From Hydrangea macrophylla (taxonomy: Eukaryota > Streptophyta > Magnoliopsida > Cornales > Hydrangeaceae), in the NCBI GenBank assembly GCA_033977485.1, contig CM066983.1:108033580-108097579 (forward strand): 64,000 nucleotides of DNA. Direction: 5' to 3'. Shown piece after piece: positions 12,371 to 28,857 of this stretch. The translations under genes were made by a program, and so were the position numbers. Numbering within the stretch: the first letter of the stretch is position 1; each line of letters begins with the position of its first letter. The notes beneath the pieces are model-generated. The model ran no database searches. It saw only the letters and a list, made by a program, of their open reading frames with translations, and had not been told where the DNA came from.

Positions 12371-13205
12371 TCATCTTATGAAAGCCGAGTGAGTGTGAAA
12401 CTAGCAAAGTATCAGTAATTATGAAGTATTATACAACAACAACAATTTTACCAAAAATTTGCCTCGTTATTCGCGTTCATGCATACACCAACTTACTATA
12501 TGTGACATCCAACACAGGATAATAATGCCATGGACTATGGGTCCATTGTACTGACATAACTCTTCTCATGCACGTCCAACCATGCTTTTCTTGGACTGAA
12601 CTCATAACAAACGTCACCCAAAGATCCTGATTCACTTTCCAGTAACCGCAGTAACAATAAGCCTGGCACAAATCCCCAGCTGTCTCATTCTCCAAAGGTA
12701 AGCATGGCATGGAGCCCCAACTGTCCTAGTGGTAAACCTGGCACAGATCCCCATCTTTTCAATCAATCATTAGCCTGGCATGGAGCCCCAACTCTTCAAA
12801 CAGTAAGCCTTTCCAAAACTGATTACAGCCACCCATGAATACTTAACATAGAACATCTCACAACCTACGTGATCACTTATGCATATACCATTATGACTAG
12901 ACAAGCCTCCGTTACCACGACCACATTACTATGCATGTCGGCTTCTCAATACGATAACCTTATACGAATGTTTCACTTATTCAATAGTTTTAGGTATCAT
13001 TATTCAATCGCGTACCTTATTAACATGCTGAAGTCTTTCTCTTATCACAGTGGTACAACTATATGAAGCTATAGTATGACATGTGACATTGTAGCAACTA
13101 TATAATATAACTAACTAGAATCATCAACATTCTATAAGGCATAATTAATTGGACAACAATTAAGTACAATCGATTGGAGAAAGTACCAATCGATTGGTCA
13201 ATCCC
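12371..13205 (-). mobile_element. LTR fragment H, related to LTR E
   Basis: The start matches the reverse complement of LTR E near its Ser/Tyr-rich frame (GAGTGAGT.T.AAACTA.CAA.GTA.CAGT). It is followed by four roughly 40-bp units containing AGCCTGGCA(TG/CA)..CCCCA (12655-12800), then two CAATCGATTG palindromes (13163, 13187). Both ends are truncated. Confidence 0.55.
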
Positions 13206-13644
13206 AAGCTCATGCCAGATTCTCTCTCATCCTAAACACACATACATATACACACACACACACATGCACATACATACACACACATACACATATATATACA
13301 CACACATACATATACATATGCTCCAATTAATCATTCAATTAGTTCTTTGAATTGTAAGAACATCAACTAGAGATCATCTTTTTTGACCAAAAAAAATAAA
13401 TAGAGATCATCTATACTACCAATCAGAGAGTACGTATATACCATATCTTTGATCAAAGTAGAAAAGTAACACAAGTTAGAGGAAAAATGGTGATGCCATA
13501 GGCGGTGGTGGTCCCGGACAGCGATTGTCGGCGTCATGTCTCGAGCACGGCCCAGTCTTCAAGTCTATCTCGAACTCGTCACAAATTGTCGCCGTCGGAA
13601 TCGGTTGATGATGAGCGGATCTTGCCATTCCCCTCCCCAACCCC

Positions 13645-13687
<43 letters not shown>

Positions 13688-13837
13688 AAGTGTTGGTTTC
13701 TCTCTCTACTAGAGAGCTGAACTTGACTGAGGATTGAGGAGGTAAATTATCCTAAACATAACCATTTACACCCCAAAATTTTAGGTAATATAATAATTAA
13801 AAGGGTCATTTACGTAAAAACATGTATAATCTGGGCG
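13206..13837. other. Intergenic DNA with microsatellites
   Basis: It contains mixed CACA/CATA repeats (13225-13320), a C run followed by (CT)n (13643-13686), and nothing recognisably genic. The reading frame at 13505-13720 is low-complexity Pro/Ser-Leu from these repeats. Confidence 0.6.
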
Positions 13838-13985
13838 GGTTCGGGGAAATCTACCCCAACCCCGCCCCGACCCAGGTTTTGAAAACCAATCCCATACCTG
13901 CCCCTATCCCGTTTAAATACACTCCATACCTGGCGTATTAGGGGCGGGGCGGGGAACCAGAAATACCCGCCCCATTGCCATCCCT
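13838..13985. mobile_element. hAT-type MITE fragment
   Basis: The right end is the complement of TAGGGATGGCAATGGGGCGGG, a terminus typical of plant hAT elements, and the interior is GGGCGGG-rich. The left terminus is missing or eroded. Confidence 0.5.
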
Positions 13986-14153
13986 AATTTTGGGTTAGTT
14001 CTCTTTCTGTATAGCTATAATATATATATATATATATATATGAAGGTGACTTATCTTCAACAGGTGTTGCTTGAGCTAATCTTCCATCCCTTATGCTTTG
14101 TAACTCACTTTTATCAATAGAATGATTTGCTGTTAAATATATATATATATATA

Positions 14154-14304
14154 GACAGGCTCCAGTGCAAATTGGGTAATTAGCGTACTGGCCCTACTGG
14201 GTAAGCGCACTAGACTTAATTTTAAGCATAAAAAACTCGCAAGTTAGCTGGGCGGTTTGCGGATTTTTTAGGCTTAAAAGCCCAGTGCACTAGAGAGCCT
14301 TTCC

Positions 14305-14310
<6 letters not shown>
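14154..14310. mobile_element. Small TIR MITE
   Basis: The ends are AGGCTCCAGTGCA and the complement of AGGCTCTCTAGTGCA, about 157 bp apart. The block GCGGATTTTTTAGGCTTAAAA near 14270 also occurs in a shorter related element in NRT2 intron 3 (24434-24505). (AT)n and (AC)n runs flank it (14130-14150, 14309-14336). Confidence 0.5.
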
Positions 14311-14338
<28 letters not shown>

Positions 14339-14368
14339 AATTATACCTTAAGAAAAAACAGTAAGCCT

Positions 14369-14518
14369 TGGGGCACCGAAATAGTGCACCAAAATGGTGC
14401 AACGAATGATCGGTGCCCTCCATTTCGATAGGACCCACGCCCTGCACACATGGACCCCATTGAAATAGAGGGCACCGATCATTCGGTGCACCATTTCAGT
14501 GCACTTTTTTGGTGTCTG
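14369..14518. repeat. Foldback element, 68-bp arms
   Basis: Arms 14369-14436 and 14450-14518 are about 90% complementary (shared core GAATGATCGGTGCCCTC) and are separated by about 15 bp. RNA from it would form a long near-perfect hairpin. Confidence 0.75.
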
Positions 14519-14530
14519 TAGCATTGTTGA

Positions 14531-17005
14531 AGAAAACAAGGGAGACATGAGCCTCAAAAAACTATTTAAGATTTTCAAATTATTTATCATTATTTTTTTC
14601 TTTCCATTTTCTCACCAATTTTCTAATTAATTAACCCAACAAAGAAAAGTGATTTTTTACAGTTTTTTTTTTCTTTTTTCACTGAATATATGCGCCAAAC
14701 AGTGCCTTAAAAGTTTAAAAAAGAAGAAGTGATAGTATGCACGCGAGACTGGAACTACAAAGGGGTTGGGTTAGAGAAATTTCAAAATTCACTATACGCA
14801 ATGAGAATTATAAACACCAAACCTCAATTATCAAAATGGCCATAAAAATGCAAATAAATAAATAGAAATTGATACAAAAATCCTACCCCCTAAAAATATA
14901 AATTAATGGAACAACGAAAAAATTTGCTCTAGAGTCAACTACATCCTGTGTGAGTTTGCCATAGGAAACCTCACTTGTAGTCTTGTAGAGCTCGTCTAGT
15001 TAGGATCCCAAATGGTTAAGGCCGGCATTGAAACACTCCCAATAATTTCTCGTTTCTTTTGGTCTTTTCTCTCTCTCTACATGGACGAAGAATCTATCCA
15101 TCGCATGTTCAACACACTGTGAGTGTACATATATATATTTGTACACACATAAAAGGCTTACATATAATACAAGTAATTGTGTAGAAAAAGTCAATATTAG
15201 TATCTCACAAATGTGTCACATGTACTACAAATTTCCTCGCGCATGCATAGTAAACTATCATTTTGAGGTAATAAATTCATACTTGAAATCAAATACAAAC
15301 TAATACAACTTCGAAGAAGCATCCGAAAGTACTTAACTATCATACATGCCAATTATATAGATTGTTAACTTGGAAAAAGGTTGTTCCATTCATATTATGG
15401 CAAATTATCTACGGCATGAAAATACTATTTTATACGTATACATGGGTGTGACTAGTTTTCAATTTGGGACATCAATTTGTTGGCCACAAAGAAACATTAA
15501 CTCAAAAGGTGGGATTTGAGGGTGCAAGGCATGCATTTTATGAACAACTAAACTAAGAGTATGATTCGAATAAAATAATTCAAACTTGATAATTTGCACT
15601 TGTCTATGTTTTTGAAGCATATATATAAGACCTAGTGATTGGATTGTCTGAGTTGACATATCATGTACTATATGGTCTGTGGGTACCATGAGATAATTAA
15701 TGCAATGTAAGACTACCACATATATATCAAATTAATTGATATATGATTTGTCACTATATTCCTATTTGATATGTTTTTTTGGCTAAAATTTGGGGCACAT
15801 TCACAATTCACACACTCAAGTCCATATTTTAAGGTGGATTAATGGAAAGAGAGAAAGACACTGGGATTCACTGTAAATTAATGTGAGTAGAATGTGTATT
15901 TGAGTGTGTATTTTGGGTGTGTCCGTCGCATTACCCATATTTTTTTGCATTAATTCTTAAAAACAACTATAACATTTCATCCAGAAAAAATTTTATAATT
16001 GTGTTATATTTTTGCTCAGTGTAGTGGCAGAGAATGGGAAGGAAGATAGATATATAAGGAGACAAGTACTTACTTTTCCATCTGAGTTTCTTTATATATA
16101 TATATATATATATATTTCTGCCAAACAACTACCATTACAACATAAGAATTAAGGAATGTATATAGAAACTCACACTCATTGTTTATTGCCAACTACACTT
16201 ATTTTTCCTTAGATAAGAATAAGAACTATATGAGGAAAAAAAAAAACACAAAAGAAAGGAAAAAAAAAAAAAAAAAAAAAAGGACAAAGCAGAACTGAAA
16301 TCAAGAAAGAATATGTGAATTTGTAATTCGTTTTCCAGAATCTGACATAAAAATTCAACCTTTCTCACATGATAAGACTAATCAAAGAAAAAGAAGAAAA
16401 AAGAAAAAAGAAAAACCAAAACCAAAAGATTAAATGTTTATTCCTTGCCAGAAAAGGGTATATATTCTACAATTGGAGATAATGCATACAAGAGTGTGTG
16501 TGTGTGCGCGCGTGTATCGCTGTTGTTATAGTTGCAATCAAATGGGTAAGTAAATTCTCAATATTTTTACCTATGAGAGTTTCATAAATAGTTACGATTA
16601 ATACAGCTTTTAGTGCACCTTAATTCCTTGGTTAAATTCAAGAACATAAAGAAAATACATCCCAGTGGCCTATTGGAAATTAATAACATCAGAAATGAGC
16701 TCTGTTTGGCAGCCTAGAAAATTTAGGAGAATGGGAAAAAAGAAGAAGAAGAAGGTAGAACCCAGAAAAACCCAGATCTAGAATAGATGCAAAAAGCTGA
16801 ATTAATGAACAGTGCACAATTTCCTCAAAAAAAAAGGGGAAAAAAATAAAAAACAATGCAAATATTGTCTTAATTAACATTAAATTATTATTGAACTACA
16901 CTATACTAGCTAGCTAGTAGTATATATAAATCAGGTACTACTTTTAATTAAATACATTTCGTAAATAGATTAATAATAGTAATTTTGAAGAAGACAAACA
17001 GGCCT
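14531..17005. other. Intergenic DNA downstream of the RTFL/DVL gene
   Basis: This is AT-rich with (AT)n (16092-16115), poly-A (16258-16282) and (GT)n (16496-16516) tracts. I found no other supported gene. Part of 16400-17005 is likely 3' UTR of the small-peptide gene. Confidence 0.5.
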
Positions 17006-17179
17006 TTAAGGGTCACCGCGCTCGCGCCAGCACACGAGCATGGCTATGCAACGCCGGAGGATGTAGAATTTGGCACGTTGCTTCTTCACCAGATGACTGC
17101 ACTTCTGGCCAAATGATCTGCACCTGCATGAGTCTCCATTCTGCTGACTAGTACTCAAACTTGGGCTGCTTTCATTCAT
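17006..17179 (-). CDS. RTFL/DVL (ROTUNDIFOLIA-like) small polypeptide, 57 aa
   Basis: A single-exon minus-strand frame starts at ATG 17177-17179 and stops TAA 17006-17008. The C-terminal half carries the RTFL/DVL signature: KCSHLVKKQRAKFYILRRC at residues about 26-44, followed by IAMLVCWRERGDP to the end. The N-terminus is Ser-rich (MNESSPSLSTSQQNGDSC). The length is normal for the family (about 40-140 aa). RTFL/DVL peptides are plasma-membrane-associated small proteins that restrict polar cell proliferation when over-produced, altering leaf, fruit and inflorescence shape; this is family knowledge. Upstream on the coding strand is a GAA-rich stretch (complement of 17202-17260). The GC content of the last third is higher than its surroundings, as expected of a retained gene. 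Which family member it is I cannot tell. Confidence 0.92.
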   Translation of the reverse strand: MNESSPSLSTSQQNGDSCRCRSFGQKCSHLVKKQRAKFYILRRCIAMLVCWRERGDP

Positions 17180-18579
17180 TTTGCCTTGAATGAGAGCTTA
17201 TTAGATTTCTTCTTCTTCTTCCTCTTCTTCTTCTTTCTTCTTCTTTTTTTTTTTTTTTTCAAATATTTAGGTGTGTTGTTTGCTTTGTAGTTGTGATAAT
17301 GATAGAGGTGTGTTTGTTGCTACTATTATACTCTGGCTTTTCTGGGACTTCAGTTTAGGTCTTTATTATGATGGGCTTTGCTCCTCTACAATTCTTATGT
17401 ACAATAATTTGTGATGTTATTTCTAAGCCGTAAAAATGAACCTGATCACTTGATTTTTACTGAAAGTTTGCTTTGGTGTCCCTAATGCTGCTGCATGTGT
17501 TGCTAACCATATATATAACGTATTGTTATTATGATCTCTTTATTACGGTAGAATATATGTATGATTGACGGAACACTCAACTTATAGTAAAAATCACACA
17601 AATATTACAATGATAATTTATCCAGTAATAACGTACACCACAAAATCCACAACCACCTGTAAGAGTACTGGAAAGACTCTTATTAGCCTCTTATTTGGAC
17701 TTTGTTTAATGGGGGAAAATTTGAGAATCAACTAGGTGCATGGTGAGTCATGAAGAGCAATCATTGGGTTAGGTAGGCCTTGGGACAGATTTTGAAGACC
17801 TACAACGCTGGCCTAGTTCCCTATTATAAGAGTCTTTGGGTCCCAACCCGAACTCTAATGTATGGTACGTCACATGTACTAATCTTTTATTTTATTTCTC
17901 ATAATGTTCATCATTCAATACCTGACTGCATACTTTCTTGGGAATTTAAATTTACTAAATTATGTTCAGGTGTAAAATTGGTATGTGGTTCACAAACGAA
18001 CTAGTAATTCAAATTCAAGAGCTTCGTAGAGATCCTTTTGGAGTGCGTGAGAGTGGGAGCTCAATTTAAAATTATTTTTAAAATTAATTATTTATCAAAC
18101 TAACAGAATACTAATTTTCATAAGGACCAATTTTAATAAAAGTAAGGCTGCTCTTGATACTATTTTGTGTATGTCAAACATGGCCCAATCCAATAACTGA
18201 TCAAGCAAGACAGTGGGAAGGGGAAAAAATACCCACTAAAATTGGCATCTTCGGCCCAAGCCCATTATATCCCACGTGTCATCTAACCCAATATAGCAAT
18301 TAATGATAGCCCATCACGGATTTGTTTCACCAGACACCAAATCTCATCTTTTTCTTTTTCTTTTTCTTTTTTTTTTTTTTTTTGTACTATTACCGAAACC
18401 CCTCCATTAATGCACTTTCATTTTAGTTTTTCACTGGACAAATGAAATTTAAAAAAAAAAAAAAACAATCTGATTTTGTAATGACATGAGCTAAAGTGAG
18501 TTGATTTTACATATTGCTTATTGGTCTTAGAGAACTTTTATGTACGTATGTGTACATGTTATATCATAATGATATATTT
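17180..18579. other. Upstream region of the RTFL/DVL gene
   Basis: It holds TTC-rich and poly-T tracts (17206-17260, 18350-18382) and a TATATATAA-like sequence at about 17509-17520 that could serve the minus-strand gene, some 330 bp before its ATG. No gene is visible. Confidence 0.4.
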
Positions 18580-19977
18580 TGTCACATACATTCTAAAATT
18601 TCATAGTTTTAAAGTGCACAATTTGAAGTTTTGAGAAATTATTAATGTTTATTAATAATTTGAGTTGGAGTTGACTGTGAGTTAACGATGAGGTGTCAGT
18701 GGAGACACGGGAACTTGAAAATTCGTTTTGCATTGGCACGATAAAATGACATTTATGTGATTTAAATATTATTTGCAAATCAGGTATTTTGTGAATAGTA
18801 AGTTATATCCGTGTAACATAATGCCTGAAAATTCTGATATTGTAGTAGATCATTCTGAGAACTGTGGTGAGAACGTGAGTGTTACGTACTTAATTAAAAA
18901 GGTAGATTGTGTAGAGATTCTACGGAATTTAGTTTTGGATCCTTATTTTGAACCCAAACGGGACATAGTCGAATTTTTTTTATAAATTTTAGTTTTCACT
19001 AGTGAAAAATAAAGTAGACGTTTAAGACGTTTCGAGATAACTAGAAGTTTTGAAAACTCGTGGAGAAATAGACATAATTTACGAAGTTGTGTCTATAAAT
19101 AGAAGGGATGAGATTTCATTTCTCACAACCTTCTAAAAATATCTAGAGGAGAAGAGAGAAAAGGAGATTCATTGCTACGGACTTTGCGACGCTGGGCGAC
19201 GACCGTTCATCTGTTAGATTTTCTCCAGATTTTGGATTTGGACTCCTCGAGGTAAGACCTTCGTTTTGATACTTCTTAGGTCGTCTTTGGCCAAAATTTT
19301 CAAAAATTTAATTTCTAGGAATTTTGGGAAAACCCAGTAAAACTTGTAGGAATCACGTGTAATCTGAGATTCGACGATTATTCGGGCCTCTAGTCGATCC
19401 TTCAATATTTCGGAGAGATCGCTCGAGGTATAAATTCTAGATCTATGAAATATATAGAAATTTCATGTTTTGAATATCAACTTTGATACTTTGGATCTAG
19501 GCAAACTTCATGTGTTAATTAGGCCCGTTAATTATGCGTGTAAAACTGCGATAAAAGCATGTATAATTATTTATGTGAGCATATTATATGTCTACTTGGG
19601 TCAAAGGGGAGTTTGGTGCAATTTCATCCCAGGTTGTAAACTCCTCGAACCTTGAGGATTTGATGAATTTGATTGTGGTGGTGTCTGGTATGGAGGAAGG
19701 CTCAACCAGGACACGGTACTTGGTATGGAGGAAGGCTCAACCAGTGTACGGGATGCGTGGGAGAGGTGGGCCTTCCATGGCATCGGTTTCATTTACTGGA
19801 TGAATGCGTACCACTCACTCTAGAGACTATTTCTATGTGTTTTAGATGCTTAAACCATGAATTGTCATATAAGCATACATTTTGTAATTCCCTAAAATTT
19901 TGGAGAGTATTAATAAATAAAGCTTCGTTCTATATACTTATATAAACTTTTTCTTTCTTTTGGTGAAATTTGGTTAT

Positions 19978-20890
19978 CAATCGATTGCCTTGTTTCCCAA
20001 TCGATTGCCACTTTTCAGAAACCAATCAATTGCCATTATACCAACTAAAAGCAATGACGTGGCAACATACCAATCGATTGACATTCTTTCCAATCGATTG
20101 CCTTCAAATATCTGCTACCAATCGATTGGCATAAACTGAGACAAGTTTTCTTCTTTTCTTTAGCTTTGAACGTGTGGCACTCTCTCAACTCTATATATAT
20201 ATATATATGTCTTCATTTATGGCCTTGGGCCTATTTTACACAGCTTAAGAGGGAGAGAGACACATATCTTGATATATATATATATATCTATATATATATA
20301 TCTATATCTATATCTATATCTATATCTATATCTCCACACACACACTGCTTGGCAGTAGAGAATGTGAAGAGGAAGAAGAGAAGAACAAGAAGAAGAAGAG
20401 AATGAGGGACAGAGGAGATAGAGAGAGGCAAAGCAAGAGAAGGGGAGGAAGAGAGAGAGAGAGAGAACTTTGGTTTTCAAAAACACATAAGCCAAACACA
20501 CCCTAGGTGAGTTCCTTACTCACTTGGTCCCTTTATATGAAGTCTTTGCAAGTTATTATGAAGTTTTGATGTAGAAAATGTATGTGGTGTACGTTTATAT
20601 TTGTTGTTTTATAAATCTGTTGGTGAAGAAGAAGTGTCAATCGATTGGCATAATTACCAATCGATTGCATCAGTTGAGACCCAATCGATTGCATCAGTTG
20701 GGACCCAATCGATTGGATAGAATTTCAATCGATTGCATCAGTTGAGACCCAATCGATTGGATAGAATTTCAATCGATTGACATCCCAATCAATTGCCATT
20801 GTTAGAAATATTCGATTGACATTATTTTTATCCCAATCGATTGACATTATTTTTATCCCAATCGATTAGACCTTATCCCAATCGATTGGT
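19978..20890. repeat. CAATCGATTG palindrome arrays in LTR E
   Basis: About six copies lie at 19978-20135 and about eleven at 20637-20890, with a few single-base variants (CAATCAATTG). They differ from the CAGTCGACTG of family A only at the two symmetric positions. Confidence 0.9.
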
Positions 20891-21228
20891 ATTGGTAGAA
20901 CATAGATTCTTTTGCCCATTTATTATATTAAGGGTTCAATTGTTCCATTCCCGATTCGTACTTTTGCTATGCGATTTGGGGTTAATCAGGGACAATGTGA
21001 CAATAAAGATAAAGAATGATTAAGAATGATGGATTAATATAATGGCGTTACATGATTTTGGTTCATGTATGAGTTTGATTTATCCGTTTCTTTCAAATCA
21101 AGAGTAGCCAGGCCACATGGGAATTGTCATGTATTGATAGAAGTATTGAGTTTAAGTAGGTTTGATAAGTTCTGGAAATGGTATGTGGGAAGACGCCTGG
21201 TCATAATATGCTTTCACATGCGATGGAT

Positions 21229-21505
21229 GGTTTATCCTTAACGAGCAGTGGGCAAGACCATGTAATCCTAAGGTAACCAGATGATCCATGTTACATCCTT
21301 AACGAGCGGTGAATGGTTTATATCCTTAACAAGCGGTGGATGGGGGATCACTGGTATACAATGAGAAGTCGTGGCAATAGATTTGATGTGCTATTAATTC
21401 AAAGTGTTGTATCCCTGACATGCGGTGGATGGTTTATATCCTTAATGAGCGGGGGATGGATTGACGTGGTATCCATGAATGCGGTAGATGGTTTATATCC
21501 TTAAC
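21229..21505. repeat. Short tandem repeat in LTR E
   Basis: Imperfect units with TATCCTTAACGAGCGGTGGA alternate with ATGCGGTGGATGGTTTA variants, about 30-60 bp apart. They are 700-990 bp from the LTR 3' end. Confidence 0.75.
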
Positions 21506-22885
21506 GAGCAATGAATAGAATGATGGTATGTCTATATATGTAAAACGATTGAGTCTGTTCTTTCTAGACAGAGTATGTTAGTATCGATCTTCAAGTAACA
21601 AGACGATAAGGGTTGGTTTACGGTGTTGAATAAAGAGCAAGATATTATTATTATTATAGTAAGATGTTAACTCATGTCTTCATAAGCTTGTTATTGCTTC
21701 AGATAACTGGTACCTTGTTAGTTTATACTCACTCAGCTCTTAGTAAGCTGACGACCTTTATTGCTTAGACCTTCCCCCGTCTAGACTATCTTGTACCTTA
21801 TTCTACAGGTGACAGATCCTACAACAATGGTTACTATCCGGGAGAGGAATACACCCAGAGTGGCCCCACTGATGACGCATATGTCGGGGAGGACTACTAT
21901 GTTGACGTTTACGCCAGCTAAAGATTTGGATATAGTTTTTAGTTTATTTCGGTCTAGACTGTTTTGTTATATTTGGTACTTGGGCATATGTTGCTTCCAA
22001 ACCTTATATACTTCCGCTGTAACTTTACTGTTGTAATAACTCTGATGTTGTAATAGAAGCAACAATTTTGTATATCCAGTTTGTTTTTATTACTGTTCTT
22101 ATTGAAGACTAGCACTGGGTGGTGTGGATCATTAGTGACATTCACCAATCATTCCCTATGGACCCAAAAAGGAAATTTATTTTTTTCTATTTTTGCTGCT
22201 CTGGGGCATGACACATTTAGAATTGTACACTCAGCTTATAGCTGAGCAGTGGAAATTTACTCCATTGCAGGTGATAAGAGACGAGGAAAGAAAAAGTATG
22301 AGGAGTGAGGCCGAGGAATGCCGGGGGAATCACCTTGTTTATACTTTTGTTTTCTTTACATCTTGTAATAAGAATTGGATTGATAATATGTTGTAATCGA
22401 ATCTTGTTTTGGGTGGGATTAGTACTTGTAATTCCTAGTAAACGCTTTTGTATAATGTGTTAAATCATGGGTTTTAATCGTGTTGTTATTAGGAATTTGA
22501 TTTTGGAGATCATTGGTTTGGAAAGCTGCAGAATTGGGCTTTGCTGAGAGGAAACAGTCGACTGGTCCGCATTTCAGTCGACTGGACCTCTGTGTTCTTC
22601 AGTTTTTCCTTTCAGTTTTCAAGGGCTTTCAGTCGACTGGATAGGTTTTCACTTGATTGTTTCCTGCACGAAAACACCACATTCTGCATGCATAGTGCCC
22701 AGTTGATTGGACAAAACACCAGTCGACTGAAAATTTGAGGCCCCAGTCGACTGAAAATTTGAGGCCCCAATCGACTGGATAGGGCTGTTGAACTTTTTAA
22801 ACTTTCTGCTTCAGGTCTTCAGTCGACTGGTCCCTCGATCAGTCGACTGGACCCCTGTTTCTAAAACTGAATTCTTTTCGAAACA

Positions 22886-23392
22886 AAGATAAATTGTTTA
22901 CTCTTTTTTATATCGCACATTAATTAATCTCCACTAGTTCATATGCTCATTTAAGAGTCCTTTAATTTCTTCTATTTTCAGATGTCCTATTTTAAATGTA
23001 TATAAAATAAAACAAAAAATCTAAAAATTCAATATACTTTGACTTGATACTTTTCAACTCAAAATAAGAACAATAGTGAAAAGTTAAAAATTTCACCACA
23101 ATTAAGTAACCGTTCCAAATAGTTGGGATATATTCACATGCAAAAAAGTTCTTTTAATTTAGGAACAAGGCACTCTCTTGTATCTCCCTTAATTTTCTCT
23201 CTCTAAACTTGAGAGTAAATATTTTATACAACGTTCATATTACGTCCACCACACTAATACATATGAGTATAGCGTTTAAATGAACACATCTTTTCCTTCA
23301 TATTAGGATTAGCGTGCGCTTAACCAGTGACATCTTATATTGATTTGCGATATTACATCTACAAAAGTAACCGTTGTTACGAATATTTTCTC
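22886..23392. other. Region between LTR B and NRT2 stop
   Basis: This AT-rich DNA is likely to include the NRT2 3' UTR (minus strand, next to 23392). No poly(A) signal could be chosen with confidence. Confidence 0.4.
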
Positions 23393-27806
<4,414 letters not shown>

Positions 27807-28658
27807 TGTGTTAGCTAGCTAGCTAGCTCCTTTTTGAGTTATCAATGAAAAGTTAATTACATGTATGCTATCTATCCATGTATGTATTGTATATGTATGT
27901 ATATATATATATATATATATACAAATATTTGTAGTGTAACTTATTATATTCAAAACTTGAAGTTTAGACTTTAACGGGTGGTAGTTATAAGTATCTTGGA
28001 TTTACATATGTAAGGGTCTCATGGCACATATCAAAGATCAATTTTTGTGGAGTTAGAGCCTAGAGGGACATAATATAGTTCACTTGCCAAAATTGGTATG
28101 CAAGTATAAGGATGTGCTTCTTGGAATTTCTTGCTGATATCCATAATTAAATTGATTTTAGAAATTAATATTCTTTGTGTGTTCTTCTATAATAAGCATG
28201 TGAGATGCCAACGTCATTCTGGATTGACATTATTGTGTCTCAATTATGGCGATACCACTGTAATTAATCACCATTACTACGTACACTAATACTCATGGAT
28301 ACAGTACTTGTGTAATATCTTAGTAATTTAGTATTTTACTTTATGATACCACATCAGCAAATAATCGTTGTAACATATATACATTTCTTGTCTCGATGAT
28401 CTAATACATAGAGAATTATGTCATGTAAATGTCACACTCTTGTGACAAATTTGAGCATTTCATGGGGGACCCACAGTGATTAGCGTTACTGTCATATGAA
28501 AAAACTTCCTAAATTAGCCATATTCTCATCTGAGCTTATGAGTATCTATGTAAATTAAGACCAAAACACAATAAGAGTAGATTTCAGGAAAAAAAAAATA
28601 TAACAATTTCTGGCATAGCAAATTAGTGTAATTAATATAATAATATCTCAATAATTAC
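27807..28658. promoter_or_regulatory. NRT2 upstream region
   Basis: This is the 5' flank of NRT2 on the minus strand. It includes a (AT)n run (27899-27920) and (TAGC)n at 27812-27826 close to the ATG. A nitrate-responsive element could not be identified with confidence. Confidence 0.4.
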
Positions 28659-28841
28659 CACATCTTTGTGGCTGAGTGGTAAGCTTACTCAAGAGGTTTA
28701 GCATTCGAGTCATGGGGAGTGTGGGCACTGGGGAATTGACCTGGCGACTCCAGGACCTCGGGGGATTAGTCGAGGTGCGCATAAACTGACCCGAACAGCC
28801 CCGATTACCAAAATAAAAAATTTAAAAAAATATATATATAT
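28659..28841 (+). mobile_element. tRNA-derived SINE with 16-bp target duplication
   Basis: It shows a pol III A box (TGGCTGAGTGGTAAG, about 28669-28683) and a B-box-like GCATTCGAGTC (about 28701-28711), a body with GGCGACTCCAGGACCTCGG, and an A/T-rich tail. The flanks share ATATCTCAATAAT-AC (28643-28658 and 28842-28857). Confidence 0.85.
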
Positions 28842-28857
28842 ATATCTCAATAATCAC

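Larger units (their letters stand above)
19883..22213 (+). mobile_element. Solo LTR E (2331 bp) nested in LTR B, CATTT duplication
   Basis: It begins TGTAATTCCC, ends GGGGCATGACA, and is flanked by CATTT on both sides (19878-19882, 22214-22218). Removing it restores the family A LTR. It carries two arrays of CAATCGATTG palindromes (19978-20135, 20637-20890), a TATATC microsatellite (20267-20334), an AG/GTGAGT donor-like site (about 20513), repeats with the core TATCCTTAACGAGCGGTGGA (21230-21505), and an acceptor-like TTCTACAG/GTGACAG (about 21808) leading into a 37-codon acidic Tyr-rich frame ending DVYAS, stop. Confidence 0.92.
18580..22885 (+). mobile_element. Family A LTR copy B, interrupted and 3'-truncated
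   Basis: 18580-19882 and 22214-22885 together align with LTR A (998-2940): same TGTCAC start, TGACTGTGAGT block, TATA box (19094-19100, 514 bp in), GAG/GTAAGACC site, GGAAGGCTCAACCAG repeat and CAGTCGACTG array (22555-22850). The last 200 bp of the LTR are missing. LTR E is inserted after 19882. Behind its acceptor-like CATTGCAG (22263-22270) an 11-codon basic/acidic frame is kept (ending KKKYEE, stop). Confidence 0.85.

Noticed and set aside
13505..13720. 71-codon frame with Pro and Ser-Leu repeats
   Set aside because: It is translation of poly-C and (CT)n microsatellites.
20217..20501. Frame with Tyr-Arg repeats
   Set aside because: It comes from the TATATC microsatellite and GA-rich leader of LTR E.
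18580..22885. Complete element with LTRs B-left and B-right
   Set aside because: The two parts are consecutive, not repeated, portions of one LTR; the DNA between is a different solo LTR.
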